This document shows positions 16,989 to 28,189 of a DNA stretch of 64,000 nucleotides, in pieces; the stretch's first letter is position 1, and every line of letters starts with the position of its first letter. The notes under the pieces were generated by a model. That model worked only from the letters and a program-made list of their open reading frames with translations, ran no database searches and was not told the DNA's origin. Origin of the DNA: Pseudomonas chlororaphis (lineage in GTDB: Bacteria > Pseudomonadota > Gammaproteobacteria > Pseudomonadales > Pseudomonadaceae); contig NZ_MOAL01000004.1 of assembly GCF_003731765.1 (NCBI RefSeq), positions 1,178,001 through 1,242,000 of the forward strand. The letters run 5' to 3'. The translations under genes were made by a program, and so were the position numbers.

Positions 16989-16997
16989 CCTGGCAAG

Positions 16998-17024
16998 CCC
17001 GCCTTCGCCGGGGCGAAGGGCGGG
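16998..17024. repeat. GC-rich hairpin between convergent genes
   Basis: CCCGCCTTCGCC pairs with GGCGAAGGGCGGG, with one bulged base, between the stops of the membrane protein and the TonB receptor genes. There is no T-run on either side, so it may act as an RNA stabiliser or a weak bidirectional terminator. Confidence 0.5.
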
Positions 17025-17066
17025 ACTGCAGTATGACCACTCAACTTGCCTGGGGCCGGGCCGGCC

Positions 17067-19496
17067 TCAGAAGCTGTACTTGAAACTGGTCATCAGGTTG
17101 CGCGGTGCGCCGTAGTTCCCGTAGAGGCCGGCGTTGCTGTAGTACTCGCGGTCGAACAGGTTGTTCAGGTTGAGCGAGGCACTGAGGTTGCGGCTGATGT
17201 CGTAGCGGGCCATCAGGTTGGTGACGGCGTAGCTGCCCTGGGTAAAGGTGTGCAGGTCGTTGCCGACCTTGCTCTGCCAGTTGACCCCGCCGCCCACGGT
17301 CAGCTTGTCCAGCGGCCCGTGCAGGCGGTAGCTGGTGAAGGTCTTGAAGCTGTTGCGCGGCAGGCCGGTGTTGATGCGCTGGTCGTCGGCATCGGTGGTG
17401 ACCGAGTAGGTGTAGCCCGCCGAAGCTTGCCAGCCTTCGGCCAGTTCGCCGTTGAATTCCAGCTCCACCCCCTTGGAGGTGGTGTCTTGCTCGGCGCTGT
17501 AGACGTTGTCGTGTTGCCAGATCGCCAGGTTGTCCTGTTGCAGCTTGTACAGCGCCAGGCTGGAATTCAGGCGGCCGTCGAAGTGGCTGCCCTTGATCCC
17601 GAGCTCATAACCCTTGCCTTCCATCGGGTCCAGGGGCTTGTTTTCTTCGCTGCGAACCCAGGACGCCTGGGGGTTGAAGATGCTGGTGTAGCTGGCGTAC
17701 ACCGACCAGGTGTCGTCCAGGTCGTAGACCACCCCGGCGTAGGGAATGAACACGCCGTTCTCTTCGCGATTGACTTGGGTTTCGGTGCCGCCGTACGGGC
17801 TGTCGGTGGTGTCGCGTTTCCAGTCGATGACCCGGCTGCCGAGGATCAGGCTCAGGTCGTCGGTCAGGCGAAAGCGCGAGGTCAGGTAGGCCGCGTACTG
17901 GTTTTCATCCATCGCCGACTTGCCGCTGACGGTGAACTCCGGTTTGGGCGAGTGGCCGTCCCAGTCGTTCAGGTCGTCGATGACCCCAGCCGGGGAGCCG
18001 GCGTAGTCGTAGCGCCAGCCGCCCCAGTTGGGCGTGCGCTCCTTGTACTGGGACAGGGTCACGCCGCCGATCAGCTCGTGCTCGCGGCCGAACAGGCTGA
18101 AGGGGCCAGTGACGTACAGGTCGAGGTTGTCCTGGCGCGGGGTGCCGGAGAAGCGCACCGGCAACTGGGTGGCGCCGCTGCCGTCCTTGTTGACGTCGCC
18201 CATGGCGAAGTTGAACACCTCGTCGAACTGGTTCTCGGCGTGGGTGAACTCGATCTTGCCGCTCCAGCCGTTGCCCAGTTGCTGCTCGATGGAGGCGAAG
18301 TAACTGCTTTGCTGGTGATCGTTGTAGGACCAGGTCGGCGCGGTGTTGGTGGAGCGCTTGAAGTCGGTGCGTTCACCGGTGCTGAAGCGCGTGGGCAGGC
18401 CGGTGCGCAGCGGCGAGTCGACGTCGGTGCGCTGGTAGCTGAAGCCCAGGGTCAGCAGGGTGTCTTCGGTGAGGTCGAACTCGCTGATGCCGTACATCAG
18501 TTGGGTCTTTTGCTTGAAGCGGTCGACCCAGGCGCTTTCGGTCTTGTAGTCGGCCACCAGGCGCCCGCGCACATTGCCACTGTCGGTCAGTGGCCCGGAG
18601 ACGTCGACGCCGCCGCCATAACGATCCCAGGTTCCGGCCTGGCCGGTGATGCTGGCCTGGGCCTCGCTGGTGGGGCGCTTGCGGATCAGGTTGATGGTGG
18701 CCGACGGGTTGCCCATGCCGCTGATCAGGCCGCTGGCGCCGCGCACCACTTCCACCCGGTCATACATCGCCATGCTCTGGGAGTAGTTGTCCAGGCGGGT
18801 GTTGGTGGGCACGCCGTCGATCTCGTAGTTCTGGATGGCGAAGCCGCGGGACCAGTAGCTGTCGGTTTCTGCGCCCAGGCCGTCGCGGGTGACGATGATG
18901 CCCGGGGTGGCTTCCAGGGTGTCGGTCAGGGTGCTGAGGTTCTGGTCGTCGATGCGCTGGCGGGTCATCACGGTGATCGACTGTGGGGTTTCCCGGGGCG
19001 TCAGGTTGAGCCGGGTCGAGCTGCTGGAAGAGTAGGTGGTGTACTCGCCGGTGCCTTCGGTGATGGAGCCTGGTGCCTTGCCCGAGATCGACACCGGGTT
19101 CAGTTCCAGGCTGCCGTCTGCGCTGCGGGCTTCCAGGGAGTAGTTGCCATTGGCGCCGCGCACTGCTTGCAGGCCGGTGCCGGCCAGCAGCAGGGTCAGG
19201 CCGCTGTCGACTTCATACCGGCCCTTGAGGCCGGGGCTGCTGCGGCCTTCAGTCAGGGGCGCGGGGTAGGACAGCAGAATGTGCGCGGTCTGGCCGAAAC
19301 GGGTCAGGGCGCCGGCCAGGTTGCCCGGCGCAATGTCGAACTCCACTTGGGCCTGTTCGGCCGCCTGGGCCCAGGCCGGCAGCAGCATGGCGGTGCTGGT
19401 GGCGGTCAGGCAGACCAGGCCCTGGGCTACGGCACCGGCGAGGTTTTGCTTGAGTGAAAAGGGCCGGTTGCGGCGTGGCTGTGCGGCGAATGACAT
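17067..19496 (-). CDS. TonB-dependent siderophore receptor with signalling (STN) domain
   Basis: An 809-residue outer-membrane receptor. After a signal peptide ending AWAQA comes a secretin/TonB short N-terminal domain (VEFDIAPGNLAGALTRFGQTAHILLSY, about 47-75) that contacts FecR, then a plug (TPRETPQSITVMTRQRIDDQN, about 170) and a 22-strand barrel ending with the terminal Phe (SFKYSF). Ferri-siderophore uptake is predicted; the ligand is unknown. The ATG at 19496 has GGGGGAG just upstream. The adjacent FecI-FecR genes make this a cell-surface signalling unit in which ligand binding activates its own transcription. Confidence 0.95.
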   Translation of the reverse strand: MSFAAQPRRNRPFSLKQNLAGAVAQGLVCLTATSTAMLLPAWAQAAEQAQVEFDIAPGNLAGALTRFGQTAHILLSYPAPLTEGRSSPGLKGRYEVDSGLTLLLAGTGLQAVRGANGNYSLEARSADGSLELNPVSISGKAPGSITEGTGEYTTYSSSSSTRLNLTPRETPQSITVMTRQRIDDQNLSTLTDTLEATPGIIVTRDGLGAETDSYWSRGFAIQNYEIDGVPTNTRLDNYSQSMAMYDRVEVVRGASGLISGMGNPSATINLIRKRPTSEAQASITGQAGTWDRYGGGVDVSGPLTDSGNVRGRLVADYKTESAWVDRFKQKTQLMYGISEFDLTEDTLLTLGFSYQRTDVDSPLRTGLPTRFSTGERTDFKRSTNTAPTWSYNDHQQSSYFASIEQQLGNGWSGKIEFTHAENQFDEVFNFAMGDVNKDGSGATQLPVRFSGTPRQDNLDLYVTGPFSLFGREHELIGGVTLSQYKERTPNWGGWRYDYAGSPAGVIDDLNDWDGHSPKPEFTVSGKSAMDENQYAAYLTSRFRLTDDLSLILGSRVIDWKRDTTDSPYGGTETQVNREENGVFIPYAGVVYDLDDTWSVYASYTSIFNPQASWVRSEENKPLDPMEGKGYELGIKGSHFDGRLNSSLALYKLQQDNLAIWQHDNVYSAEQDTTSKGVELEFNGELAEGWQASAGYTYSVTTDADDQRINTGLPRNSFKTFTSYRLHGPLDKLTVGGGVNWQSKVGNDLHTFTQGSYAVTNLMARYDISRNLSASLNLNNLFDREYYSNAGLYGNYGAPRNLMTSFKYSF

Positions 19497-19579
19497 GGGT
19501 TGCTCCCCCTGCAAATGAATGTTCTGGGGGTTAAGTCTCGCGAGCACGAAAAACAGACCACCTGTAGGCAAAAATATTT

Positions 19580-20569
19580 TTAACCCAGGTCGGTGCGGGG
19601 TTTCAGGGTCACCCAATAACGGGTGAATTGACGGACCTGCAGGTGCAGGGTCTCGGCCACGGCGAACAGCACGCGGTCGGTATCGCCCAAGGGGAAGGTC
19701 CCCGAAACCGGCAGCCTGGCCAGGCTCGGGTCGCAGGCCAAGTGGCCCGGGCGGTAACGCCCCAGCTCCTCGAGAAACTCCGCCAGGGGCTGCCCCTGGG
19801 CCACCAGCATGCCCAGGCTCCAGGCCGGTTGCGGGTTGTTTTGGGCCTGGCGCAGTAGCAGGCCGTGACGATTGAAACGGGCCAACTCGCCTGCTGCCAG
19901 GGACAAGCTCGCGTGCCCGGTATCCCGCGGGCGCAGGGTCAGGTTGCCCTGGTAGACCACCAGTTCGGTGTGCCCGGCTTGTTGGCGCACACTGAAGCGC
20001 GCCGACGCGCTGTCGATCCAGCCTTCGGCAGTTTCAACGCTCAGGGGCAGGGCCGAGGTTTGCCGCGTCAATGTGAGCAGCAACTCGCCGCGCAGCAGTT
20101 TGATGCGCCGCTGCTGCTGATCGAAGCGCACCGCGATTGCGGTATCCGTGTTGAGCTGCACCTGGGTCTGGTCGGCCAGGGTGAAGCGTCGTTGTTGGCC
20201 GACCTGGGTGCTGTAGTCGGCGCTCCAATCCTGTACCAGGGCGGTGTCCCGTGCGGCCCAGGCCCCGGCACCGGCCGCCAGCAGCAGGCCCAGTTGCTTG
20301 AGGGCACGGCGGCGGCCGAGGTTCGGTGCCAGGGTGGCGCGGGCCAGTTCGCTGTGGCCCTGGCTGCGCACCTGCTGCAGGCGCTGGGTCAGGGCCTCGG
20401 CCCGTTGCCAGGCTTGCTCATGCAGCGGATGGGCCTGGCGCCAGCGTTGCCAGGCGGCGAGGGTGGCGGAACTGACCTCGGGTTCTTGCAGGTCGAGCTG
20501 CCATTGCATGGCCTGCTCGGCCATATCCAGGTCGAGGGCTTGGGGCGCGGTGCTCAAGGACGGTTTCAC
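19580..20569 (-). CDS. FecR-family anti-sigma/transmembrane sensor
   Basis: A 329-residue sensor. The N-terminal cytoplasmic part (about 1-90) contains the DUF4880-type helix pair AEQAMQWQLDLQEPE and ATLAAWQRWRQAHPLHEQAWQRAE, followed by a basic stop-transfer and one hydrophobic segment (LGLLLAAGAGAWAA). The periplasmic FecR domain (about 120-220) contains RFTLADQTQVQLNTDTA and ARFSVRQQAGHTELVVYQG. It relays the occupancy of the TonB receptor to the ECF sigma factor. It starts with GTG at 20569, overlapping the sigma stop by four bases (GTGA), which indicates coupling. Confidence 0.92.
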   Translation of the reverse strand: MKPSLSTAPQALDLDMAEQAMQWQLDLQEPEVSSATLAAWQRWRQAHPLHEQAWQRAEALTQRLQQVRSQGHSELARATLAPNLGRRRALKQLGLLLAAGAGAWAARDTALVQDWSADYSTQVGQQRRFTLADQTQVQLNTDTAIAVRFDQQQRRIKLLRGELLLTLTRQTSALPLSVETAEGWIDSASARFSVRQQAGHTELVVYQGNLTLRPRDTGHASLSLAAGELARFNRHGLLLRQAQNNPQPAWSLGMLVAQGQPLAEFLEELGRYRPGHLACDPSLARLPVSGTFPLGDTDRVLFAVAETLHLQVRQFTRYWVTLKPRTDLG

Positions 20570-21087
20570 GAGAGCCCCAGGCTGTCGTCGAAGAGGATGC
20601 ACTGGGCCCCGGCCTTGACGATGTAGCGCTTGACCGTGGTGACCGAGATTTGCAGGCGCTCGGCGATCTGTTCATGGCCCAGGCCATCGAGCTGCGACCA
20701 GAGAAAGGCCTGGCGTACTGCGGGCTCCAGGCGTTCGAGCACGGCATCCAGCTGGGTCAGGGTTTCCAGGAGGATGGCCTGGGTCTCCAGGTCTGGCACG
20801 ACATGGGCGGGCAACTGCTGCAACGCTTCAAGGTAGGCCCGCTCCAGCTTCTGGCGCCGGTAGTGGTTGCTCAACACGCTCTGCGCCACCTTGGCCAGGA
20901 AGCTCCGTGGCGCCTGGATCTGCACCGGCTCGGGCTTGGCCAGCAGCCGCACAAAGGTGTCCTGGGCCAGGTCGGCGGCGCTGTCGGAGCAGTTCAGGCG
21001 CAGGCGCAGCCAGTTTTTCAGCCACTGATGTTGCTGGCGATACAGCAGGGTCAGATCGCTGGCACTGGCTTGAGCAGGTGAAGGCAT
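20566..21087 (-). CDS. FecI-family ECF sigma factor
   Basis: A 173-residue sigma factor with region 2 (LNCSDSAADLAQDTFVRLLA, about 32-50) and a helix-turn-helix region 4 (GLGHEQIAERLQISVTTVKRYIVKA, about 138-162). FecI-type sigma factors direct transcription of the neighbouring TonB receptor when iron is scarce and the siderophore is present. A Fur box sits just upstream (21120-21136), so transcription should be derepressed under iron limitation. The downstream anti-sigma gene overlaps its stop. Confidence 0.94.
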   Translation of the reverse strand: MPSPAQASASDLTLLYRQQHQWLKNWLRLRLNCSDSAADLAQDTFVRLLAKPEPVQIQAPRSFLAKVAQSVLSNHYRRQKLERAYLEALQQLPAHVVPDLETQAILLETLTQLDAVLERLEPAVRQAFLWSQLDGLGHEQIAERLQISVTTVKRYIVKAGAQCILFDDSLGLS

Positions 21088-21119
21088 GGCGAAAAGATAC
21101 CGGGGCAGGAAAGTCGCGA

Positions 21120-21136
21120 ATGATAACGCTTATCAT
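21120..21136 (-). promoter_or_regulatory. Fur box upstream of the ECF sigma gene
   Basis: ATGATAACGCTTATCAT is a 17-base perfect-arm palindrome (ATGATAA and TTATCAT around CGC), close to the Fur consensus GATAATGATAATCATTATC. It lies 33 bases upstream of the sigma factor start, where it would overlap the promoter. Iron-dependent repression is the expected effect. Confidence 0.85.
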
Positions 21137-21212
21137 ATAGATCGCTACCCTGGCTCGGCAAGATAAGTCTGATGTCGCTCAGGAATAGGTGGACGGCCAG
21201 GCTTCTCGACAT

Positions 21213-21246
21213 AAAAAAGCCCGCCCCTGGCAAGCAGGGGCGGGCT
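21213..21246 (-). terminator. Rho-independent terminator of ilvE
   Basis: On the minus strand, AGCCCGCCCCTG pairs with CAGGGGCGGGCT around a short loop and is followed by six T (complement of AAAAAA at 21213-21218). It begins 18 bases after the ilvE stop codon. Confidence 0.92.
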
Positions 21247-21264
21247 GGGTGGAGCCGGGCGCGA

Positions 21265-22284
21265 TCAGACCTTGACGATCCAGCCCTCTGGCGCTTCCAC
21301 GTCGCCGGTCTGCACACCGGTCAGCTCTTTGTAGAGCTTCTGGGTGATCGGGCCGACTTCTTTTTCGCTGAAGAACACGTGCAGTTTTTCCTGGTACTCG
21401 ATGCCGCCGATCGGCGTGATCACCGCAGCGGTACCGCAGGCACCGGCTTCCTTGAAGTCCGAGAGCTTGTCGATCAGCACGTCGCCTTCGATCACTTCCA
21501 GGCCCAGGCGGGTCTTGGCCAGCTCAATCAGCGACAGGCGGGTGATGCCCGGCAGTACCGATGGCGAGTTCGGGGTGACGAATTTGTTGTCGTGGGTGAT
21601 GCCGAAGAAGTTGGCCGAACCGACTTCCTCGATCTTGGTGTGGGTCAGCGGGTCCAGGTAGATGCAGTCGGCGAAGCTGGCCTTCTTGGCCTGGGAGCCG
21701 GGCATCAGGCTGGCGGCGTAGTTGCCACCGACCTTGGCGGCGCCGGTGCCTTGCGGTGCCGCACGGTCGTAGCTGGAGATCAGGAAGTTGTGCGGGGTCA
21801 GGCCGCCCTTGAAGTAGGCGCCGACCGGGATGCAGAAGATCGAGAAGATGAACTCGGGGGCGGTGCGCACGCCGATGTTGTCACCCACGCCGATCACGAA
21901 CGGACGCAGGTACAGGGCGCCGCCGGTGCCGTAAGGCGGGATGAAGCGCTCGTTGGCACGAACCACTTCCTTGCAGGCTTCGATGAACTGCTCGGTGGAC
22001 ACCTGGGGCATCAGCAGGCGTGCACAGCTGCGTTGCATGCGGGCGGCGTTCTGGTCCGGGCGGAACAGGTTGATCGAGCCGTCCTTGCAACGGTAGGCCT
22101 TGAGGCCTTCGAAGCATTGCTGGCCGTAGTGCAGGGCGGTGGAGCCCTCGCTGATGTGCAGCACATTGTCTTCGGTCAGGGAGCCTGAGTCCCAGGCGCC
22201 GTCACGCCAGTGCGACAGATAGCGTTTATCTGTCTTGATGTAGTCAAAACCCAACTTGTCCCAATTGATACTTTCGTTACCCAT
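21265..22284 (-). CDS. ilvE: Branched-chain amino acid aminotransferase
   Basis: A 339-residue class IV PLP aminotransferase of the longer BCAT type. Lys184 in GAAKVGGNYAAS is the PLP-binding lysine and EEVGSANFFGI holds the conserved Glu. It interconverts valine, leucine and isoleucine with their 2-oxo acids using 2-oxoglutarate/glutamate in the cytosol. It is followed by a strong terminator and preceded by about 190 bases that carry its promoter. The bkd operon immediately upstream on the same strand degrades the same 2-oxo acids, so the neighbourhood is coherent for branched-chain amino acid catabolism as well as synthesis. Confidence 0.96.
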   Translation of the reverse strand: MGNESINWDKLGFDYIKTDKRYLSHWRDGAWDSGSLTEDNVLHISEGSTALHYGQQCFEGLKAYRCKDGSINLFRPDQNAARMQRSCARLLMPQVSTEQFIEACKEVVRANERFIPPYGTGGALYLRPFVIGVGDNIGVRTAPEFIFSIFCIPVGAYFKGGLTPHNFLISSYDRAAPQGTGAAKVGGNYAASLMPGSQAKKASFADCIYLDPLTHTKIEEVGSANFFGITHDNKFVTPNSPSVLPGITRLSLIELAKTRLGLEVIEGDVLIDKLSDFKEAGACGTAAVITPIGGIEYQEKLHVFFSEKEVGPITQKLYKELTGVQTGDVEAPEGWIVKV

Positions 22285-22476
22285 GACACCCTCTATCGCT
22301 TAACAACCGCCGCAACGGCTCAAGGCTTCTGACGTTTTTTTGGATGGGCACAACAATACTGCATTCCAGGGGTAAATCGCAGCCCGGGCGATGGGGGGAA
22401 CGGCAAAAATCTTAGCCTGCTCACGATCTTTCCTCCTCCGCCACGGGATGCCAATTCACGCCGCCGGTTTTTCTGT

Positions 22477-23868
<1,392 letters not shown>

Positions 23869-23885
23869 GGGTGCTCCACGGATCA

Positions 23886-25181
23886 TCAATCCACAAACAA
23901 GGTGGCGGGTTGTTCCAGCAGGCCGCGAATGGCCTGGATGAATTGCGCTGCGTCCATGCCATCAATCACCCGGTGATCGAAGGAACTGGAGAGGTTCATC
24001 ATCTTGCGGATCACAATCTGGCCCTTGATCACCACGGGGCGCTCGACGATTTTATTGACCCCGACAATCGCCACTTCCGGCAGGTTGAGCACTGGGGTGC
24101 TGACGATGCCGCCCAGGGCGCCGAGGCTGGTGAGGGTGATGGTGGAGCCGGACAGTTCGTCCCGCGCTGCCTTGCCGCTGCGGGCGGCCTTGGCCAGGCG
24201 CGAGATTTCCTCGGCATTGCCCCACAGGCTGCGGGCTTCGGCGTGGCGCACCACCGGCACCATCAGGCCGACGTCGCTTTGGGTGGCGACCCCGACATGC
24301 ACCGCGCCGTGGCGGGTGATGACCTGGGCTTCATCGTCGTAACGGGCGTTGATCTGCGGGAAGTCCCGCAGGGCCACGACCAGGGCCCGCACCAGAAACG
24401 GCAGCAAGGTCAGCTTGCCGCGGCTGGCGCCGTATTTTTCATTGAGCTGGGCACGCAGTTCTTCCACGGCGGTGACGTCCACTTCCTCGACGTAGCTGAA
24501 GTGGGCGGCGCGCTGGGTGGCTTCCTGCATGCGCTGGGCGATTTTACGGCGCATGCCGATCACCTGGACCTGCTCTTCATCGTGGCGCTCGGCGTAGGCC
24601 GGGCCTGCGGTCGAGTGGCTGCGCGACGGTTGGCTGCCCTGGGCCAGGTAGGCGTCCAGATCTTCGTGGAGCACGCGACCGGCGGGGCCGCTGCCTTGCA
24701 CCAGGCGCAGCTGGATGCCCAGGTCCAAGGCGTGTTTGCGCACGGCCGGCGAAGCCAGGGGGCGTTCGTCGGCCTCTCGGGCCACCGGGGCCTGGGGCGC
24801 CGCGCGGCAGGAGGCGGGTTTGTTCTCGAGCGCGGTTTTTTCCACCGACGGCGTTGCAACGGCGGGTGCCGGCTGCGGCGCAGGCGCCGCTTCTTTTGCC
24901 GCCGCAGGGGCCTGGGCGGCCTCCTTGAGGTTGCCCGCGCCTTCCACTTCGATGCTGATCAGGATGCTGCCCACGGCCATCACTTCACCGGGCTCGCCGC
25001 CCAGGGAAATCACCTTGCCGTGAACCGGGGAGGGGATGTCGACCATGGCTTTGTCGGTCATCACGTCCGCCAGCACCTGGTCTTCAATCACCAGGTCGCC
25101 GACTTTCACGTGCCACTGCGCCAGTTCCACTTCTGCGATGCCTTCGCCGATGTCCGGCATCTTGATAACGTGCGTGCCCAT
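23886..25181 (-). CDS. bkdB: Lipoamide acyltransferase (E2) of the branched-chain keto-acid dehydrogenase complex
   Basis: A 431-residue E2 with an N-terminal lipoyl domain (lipoylated Lys in [13 protein letters not shown], about 40-50), an Ala/Pro-rich linker, a peripheral-subunit-binding domain ([19 protein letters not shown], about 147-165) and the C-terminal catalytic acyltransferase core with HRVIDG, the active-site His/Asp motif. It transfers isobutyryl, isovaleryl or 2-methylbutyryl groups to CoA. Its ATG directly follows the TGA of the E1-beta gene (GTCTGAATG), so translation is coupled. Confidence 0.96.
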   Translation of the reverse strand: MGTHVIKMPDIGEGIAEVELAQWHVKVGDLVIEDQVLADVMTDKAMVDIPSPVHGKVISLGGEPGEVMAVGSILISIEVEGAGNLKEAAQAPAAAKEAAPAPQPAPAVATPSVEKTALENKPASCRAAPQAPVAREADERPLASPAVRKHALDLGIQLRLVQGSGPAGRVLHEDLDAYLAQGSQPSRSHSTAGPAYAERHDEEQVQVIGMRRKIAQRMQEATQRAAHFSYVEEVDVTAVEELRAQLNEKYGASRGKLTLLPFLVRALVVALRDFPQINARYDDEAQVITRHGAVHVGVATQSDVGLMVPVVRHAEARSLWGNAEEISRLAKAARSGKAARDELSGSTITLTSLGALGGIVSTPVLNLPEVAIVGVNKIVERPVVIKGQIVIRKMMNLSSSFDHRVIDGMDAAQFIQAIRGLLEQPATLFVD

Positions 25182-26240
25182 TCAGACCTCCATGACCCGT
25201 TGCAGCGCCGCGCCCACTCGGGACGGCCCTGGGAAATACGCCCACTCCTGCGCGTGGGGGTAGGGCGTGTCCCAACCCGTGACGCGTTCGATCGGGGCTT
25301 CCAGGTGGTGGAAGCAGTGTTCCTGCACCAGCGACACCAGCTCGGCACCGAAACCGCAGGTGCGCGTGGCTTCATGCACCACCACACAGCGGCCGGTCTT
25401 TTTCACCGACTTGACGATGGTGTCCAGGTCCAGGGGCCACAGGCTGCGCAGGTCGATGACCTCGGCGTCGATGCCGGTTTCCTCGGCCGCCACTTGCGAC
25501 ACATAGACGGTGGTGCCGTAGGTAAGGATGGTCACGTCCTTGCCCGGACGGGTGATGGCCGCCACGTCCAGCGGCACTTTGTAGTAGCCGTCCGGCACTT
25601 GCGCCGACGGGTGTTTCGACCAGGGCGTAACCGGGCGATCGTGGTGGCCGTCGAACGGGCCGTTGTACAGGCGCTTGGGTTCGAGAAAGATCACCGGGTC
25701 ATCGTTTTCGATGGAGGCGATCAGCAGGCCCTTGGCGTCGTAGGGGTTGGACGGCATGACGGTGCGCAGGCCGCAGACCTGGGTGAACATCGCCTCGATG
25801 CTCTGGCTGTGGGTCTGGCCGCCGTAGATGCCGCCGCCGCAAGGCATGCGCAGGGTCATGGGCGCGGTGAACTGACCGGCGGAGCGATAACGCAGGCGCG
25901 CGGCTTCGGAAATGATCTGGTCCGAGGCCGGGTAGACGTAGTCGGCGAATTGGATTTCCGCCACTGGCCGCAGGCCGTAGGCGCCCATGCCGATGGCTGC
26001 ACCGACGATGCCGCTTTCGGAAATTGGCGCATCGAAGACCCGCGAGGTGCCGTACTTGGCCTGCAGGCCCTCGGTGCAGCGGAACACGCCGCCGAAGTAG
26101 CCGACGTCCTGGCCGAACACCACGACGTTGTCGTCACGCTCAAGCATCACATCCATGGCCGAGCGCAGGGCCTGGATCATGGTCATGGTGGTCGTGGTCA
26201 TGGCGGTGTCCAACTGGATAGCGTTGTTGTGATCGTTCAT
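25182..26240 (-). CDS. bkdA2: 2-oxoisovalerate dehydrogenase E1 beta subunit
   Basis: A 352-residue E1-beta subunit, length typical of the family. It contains NVVVFGQDVGYFGGVFRCTEGL near residue 40, FPISESGIVGAAIGMGAYGLRPVAEIQFADY in the ThDP-binding interface, and the C-terminal swivel domain with VVHEATRTCGFGAEL. It forms the heterotetramer with BkdA1 and decarboxylates branched-chain 2-oxo acids. The ATG at 26240 is one base after the stop of bkdA1; the frame is open further upstream but that part is antisense-like and lies within bkdA1. Confidence 0.95.
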   Translation of the reverse strand: MNDHNNAIQLDTAMTTTTMTMIQALRSAMDVMLERDDNVVVFGQDVGYFGGVFRCTEGLQAKYGTSRVFDAPISESGIVGAAIGMGAYGLRPVAEIQFADYVYPASDQIISEAARLRYRSAGQFTAPMTLRMPCGGGIYGGQTHSQSIEAMFTQVCGLRTVMPSNPYDAKGLLIASIENDDPVIFLEPKRLYNGPFDGHHDRPVTPWSKHPSAQVPDGYYKVPLDVAAITRPGKDVTILTYGTTVYVSQVAAEETGIDAEVIDLRSLWPLDLDTIVKSVKKTGRCVVVHEATRTCGFGAELVSLVQEHCFHHLEAPIERVTGWDTPYPHAQEWAYFPGPSRVGAALQRVMEV

Positions 26241-26241
26241 G

Positions 26242-27480
<1,239 letters not shown>

Positions 27481-27617
27481 TTATTACGCTCGATCTTGTG
27501 AATTCTTGTAATTGGGCGCGCTTAGCTGACCGTCATTCCCTGGGTAAGGGAAATCTTGTCCTACAAACATCATAGGCCGGGCCAAGGAGAATATTTATCT
27601 GTGTTTCATTGCGCTGG

Positions 27618-27647
27618 CGGTTATTTGCAGATAAAAATTCTGCATAA
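27618..27647 (+). promoter_or_regulatory. Inverted repeat in the bkdR-bkdA1 intergenic region, candidate BkdR operator
   Basis: GGTTATTTGCAGA (27618-27630) and TCTGCATAACC (27637-27647) form an inverted repeat with two extra bases in the left arm. It lies 26 bases upstream of the bkdR start in an A/T-rich stretch, where an Lrp-type autoregulator would bind. BkdR is known to bind the bkdR-bkdA1 region in Pseudomonas putida; that this palindrome is a contact site is inference. Confidence 0.5.
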
Positions 27648-27673
27648 CCACAAAAAGCAGGTTGTTTTATCTC

Positions 27674-28162
27674 ATGCGCAAACTGGACCGTACGGACATC
27701 GGCATTCTCAACAGCCTTCAGGAGAATGCCCGCATCACCAACGCCGACCTGGCCCGTTCGGTGAACCTGTCGCCCACCCCGTGTTTCAACCGGGTCAAGG
27801 CCATGGAGGAGTTGGGGGTGATCCGCGAGCAGGTGACCCTGCTGGATGCCGAGCTGCTGGGGCTGCACGTCAACGTGTTCATTCACGTCAGCCTGGAGAA
27901 GCAGGTAGAAGAGGCCCTGCAGCACTTTGAAGAAGCCATCGCCGACCGCCCGGAAGTCATGGAGTGCTACCTGATGGCAGGTGACCCGGATTATTTGATC
28001 CGGGTGCTGGTGCCGACCATCCAGTCCTTGGAGCGCTTCATGATGGACTTCCTGACCAAGGTGCCGGGGGTGGCCAATATCCGCTCCAGCTTTGCCCTCA
28101 AGCAGGTGCGCTACAAGACCGCGCTGCCGCTGCCGGCCAACGGCCTGAGCCTGGGCAGCTAA
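27674..28162 (+). CDS. bkdR: Lrp-family transcriptional regulator of the bkd operon
   Basis: A 162-residue Lrp/AsnC protein that closely resembles P. putida Bkd[22 protein letters not shown] opens the winged helix-turn-helix, [16 protein letters not shown] follows, and the C-terminal RAM domain runs from about residue 65 with [19 protein letters not shown]. BkdR activates the bkd operon in response to branched-chain amino acids and represses itself. The ATG at 27674 was chosen over the upstream in-frame start at 27662 by its similarity to the known N-terminus. It is divergent from bkdA1. Confidence 0.95.
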   Translation: MRKLDRTDIGILNSLQENARITNADLARSVNLSPTPCFNRVKAMEELGVIREQVTLLDAELLGLHVNVFIHVSLEKQVEEALQHFEEAIADRPEVMECYLMAGDPDYLIRVLVPTIQSLERFMMDFLTKVPGVANIRSSFALKQVRYKTALPLPANGLSLGS

Positions 28163-28189
28163 GGCCGGACACAGGAGGCGGGCGGGGTT

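Noticed and set aside
17046..19457. Very long open frame (over 800 codons) on the plus strand, antisense to the TonB receptor.
   Set aside because: It is the complement of a strongly supported gene, has Val/Gly/Gln-rich composition without domains, and arises from the lack of stop codons in high-GC antisense frames.
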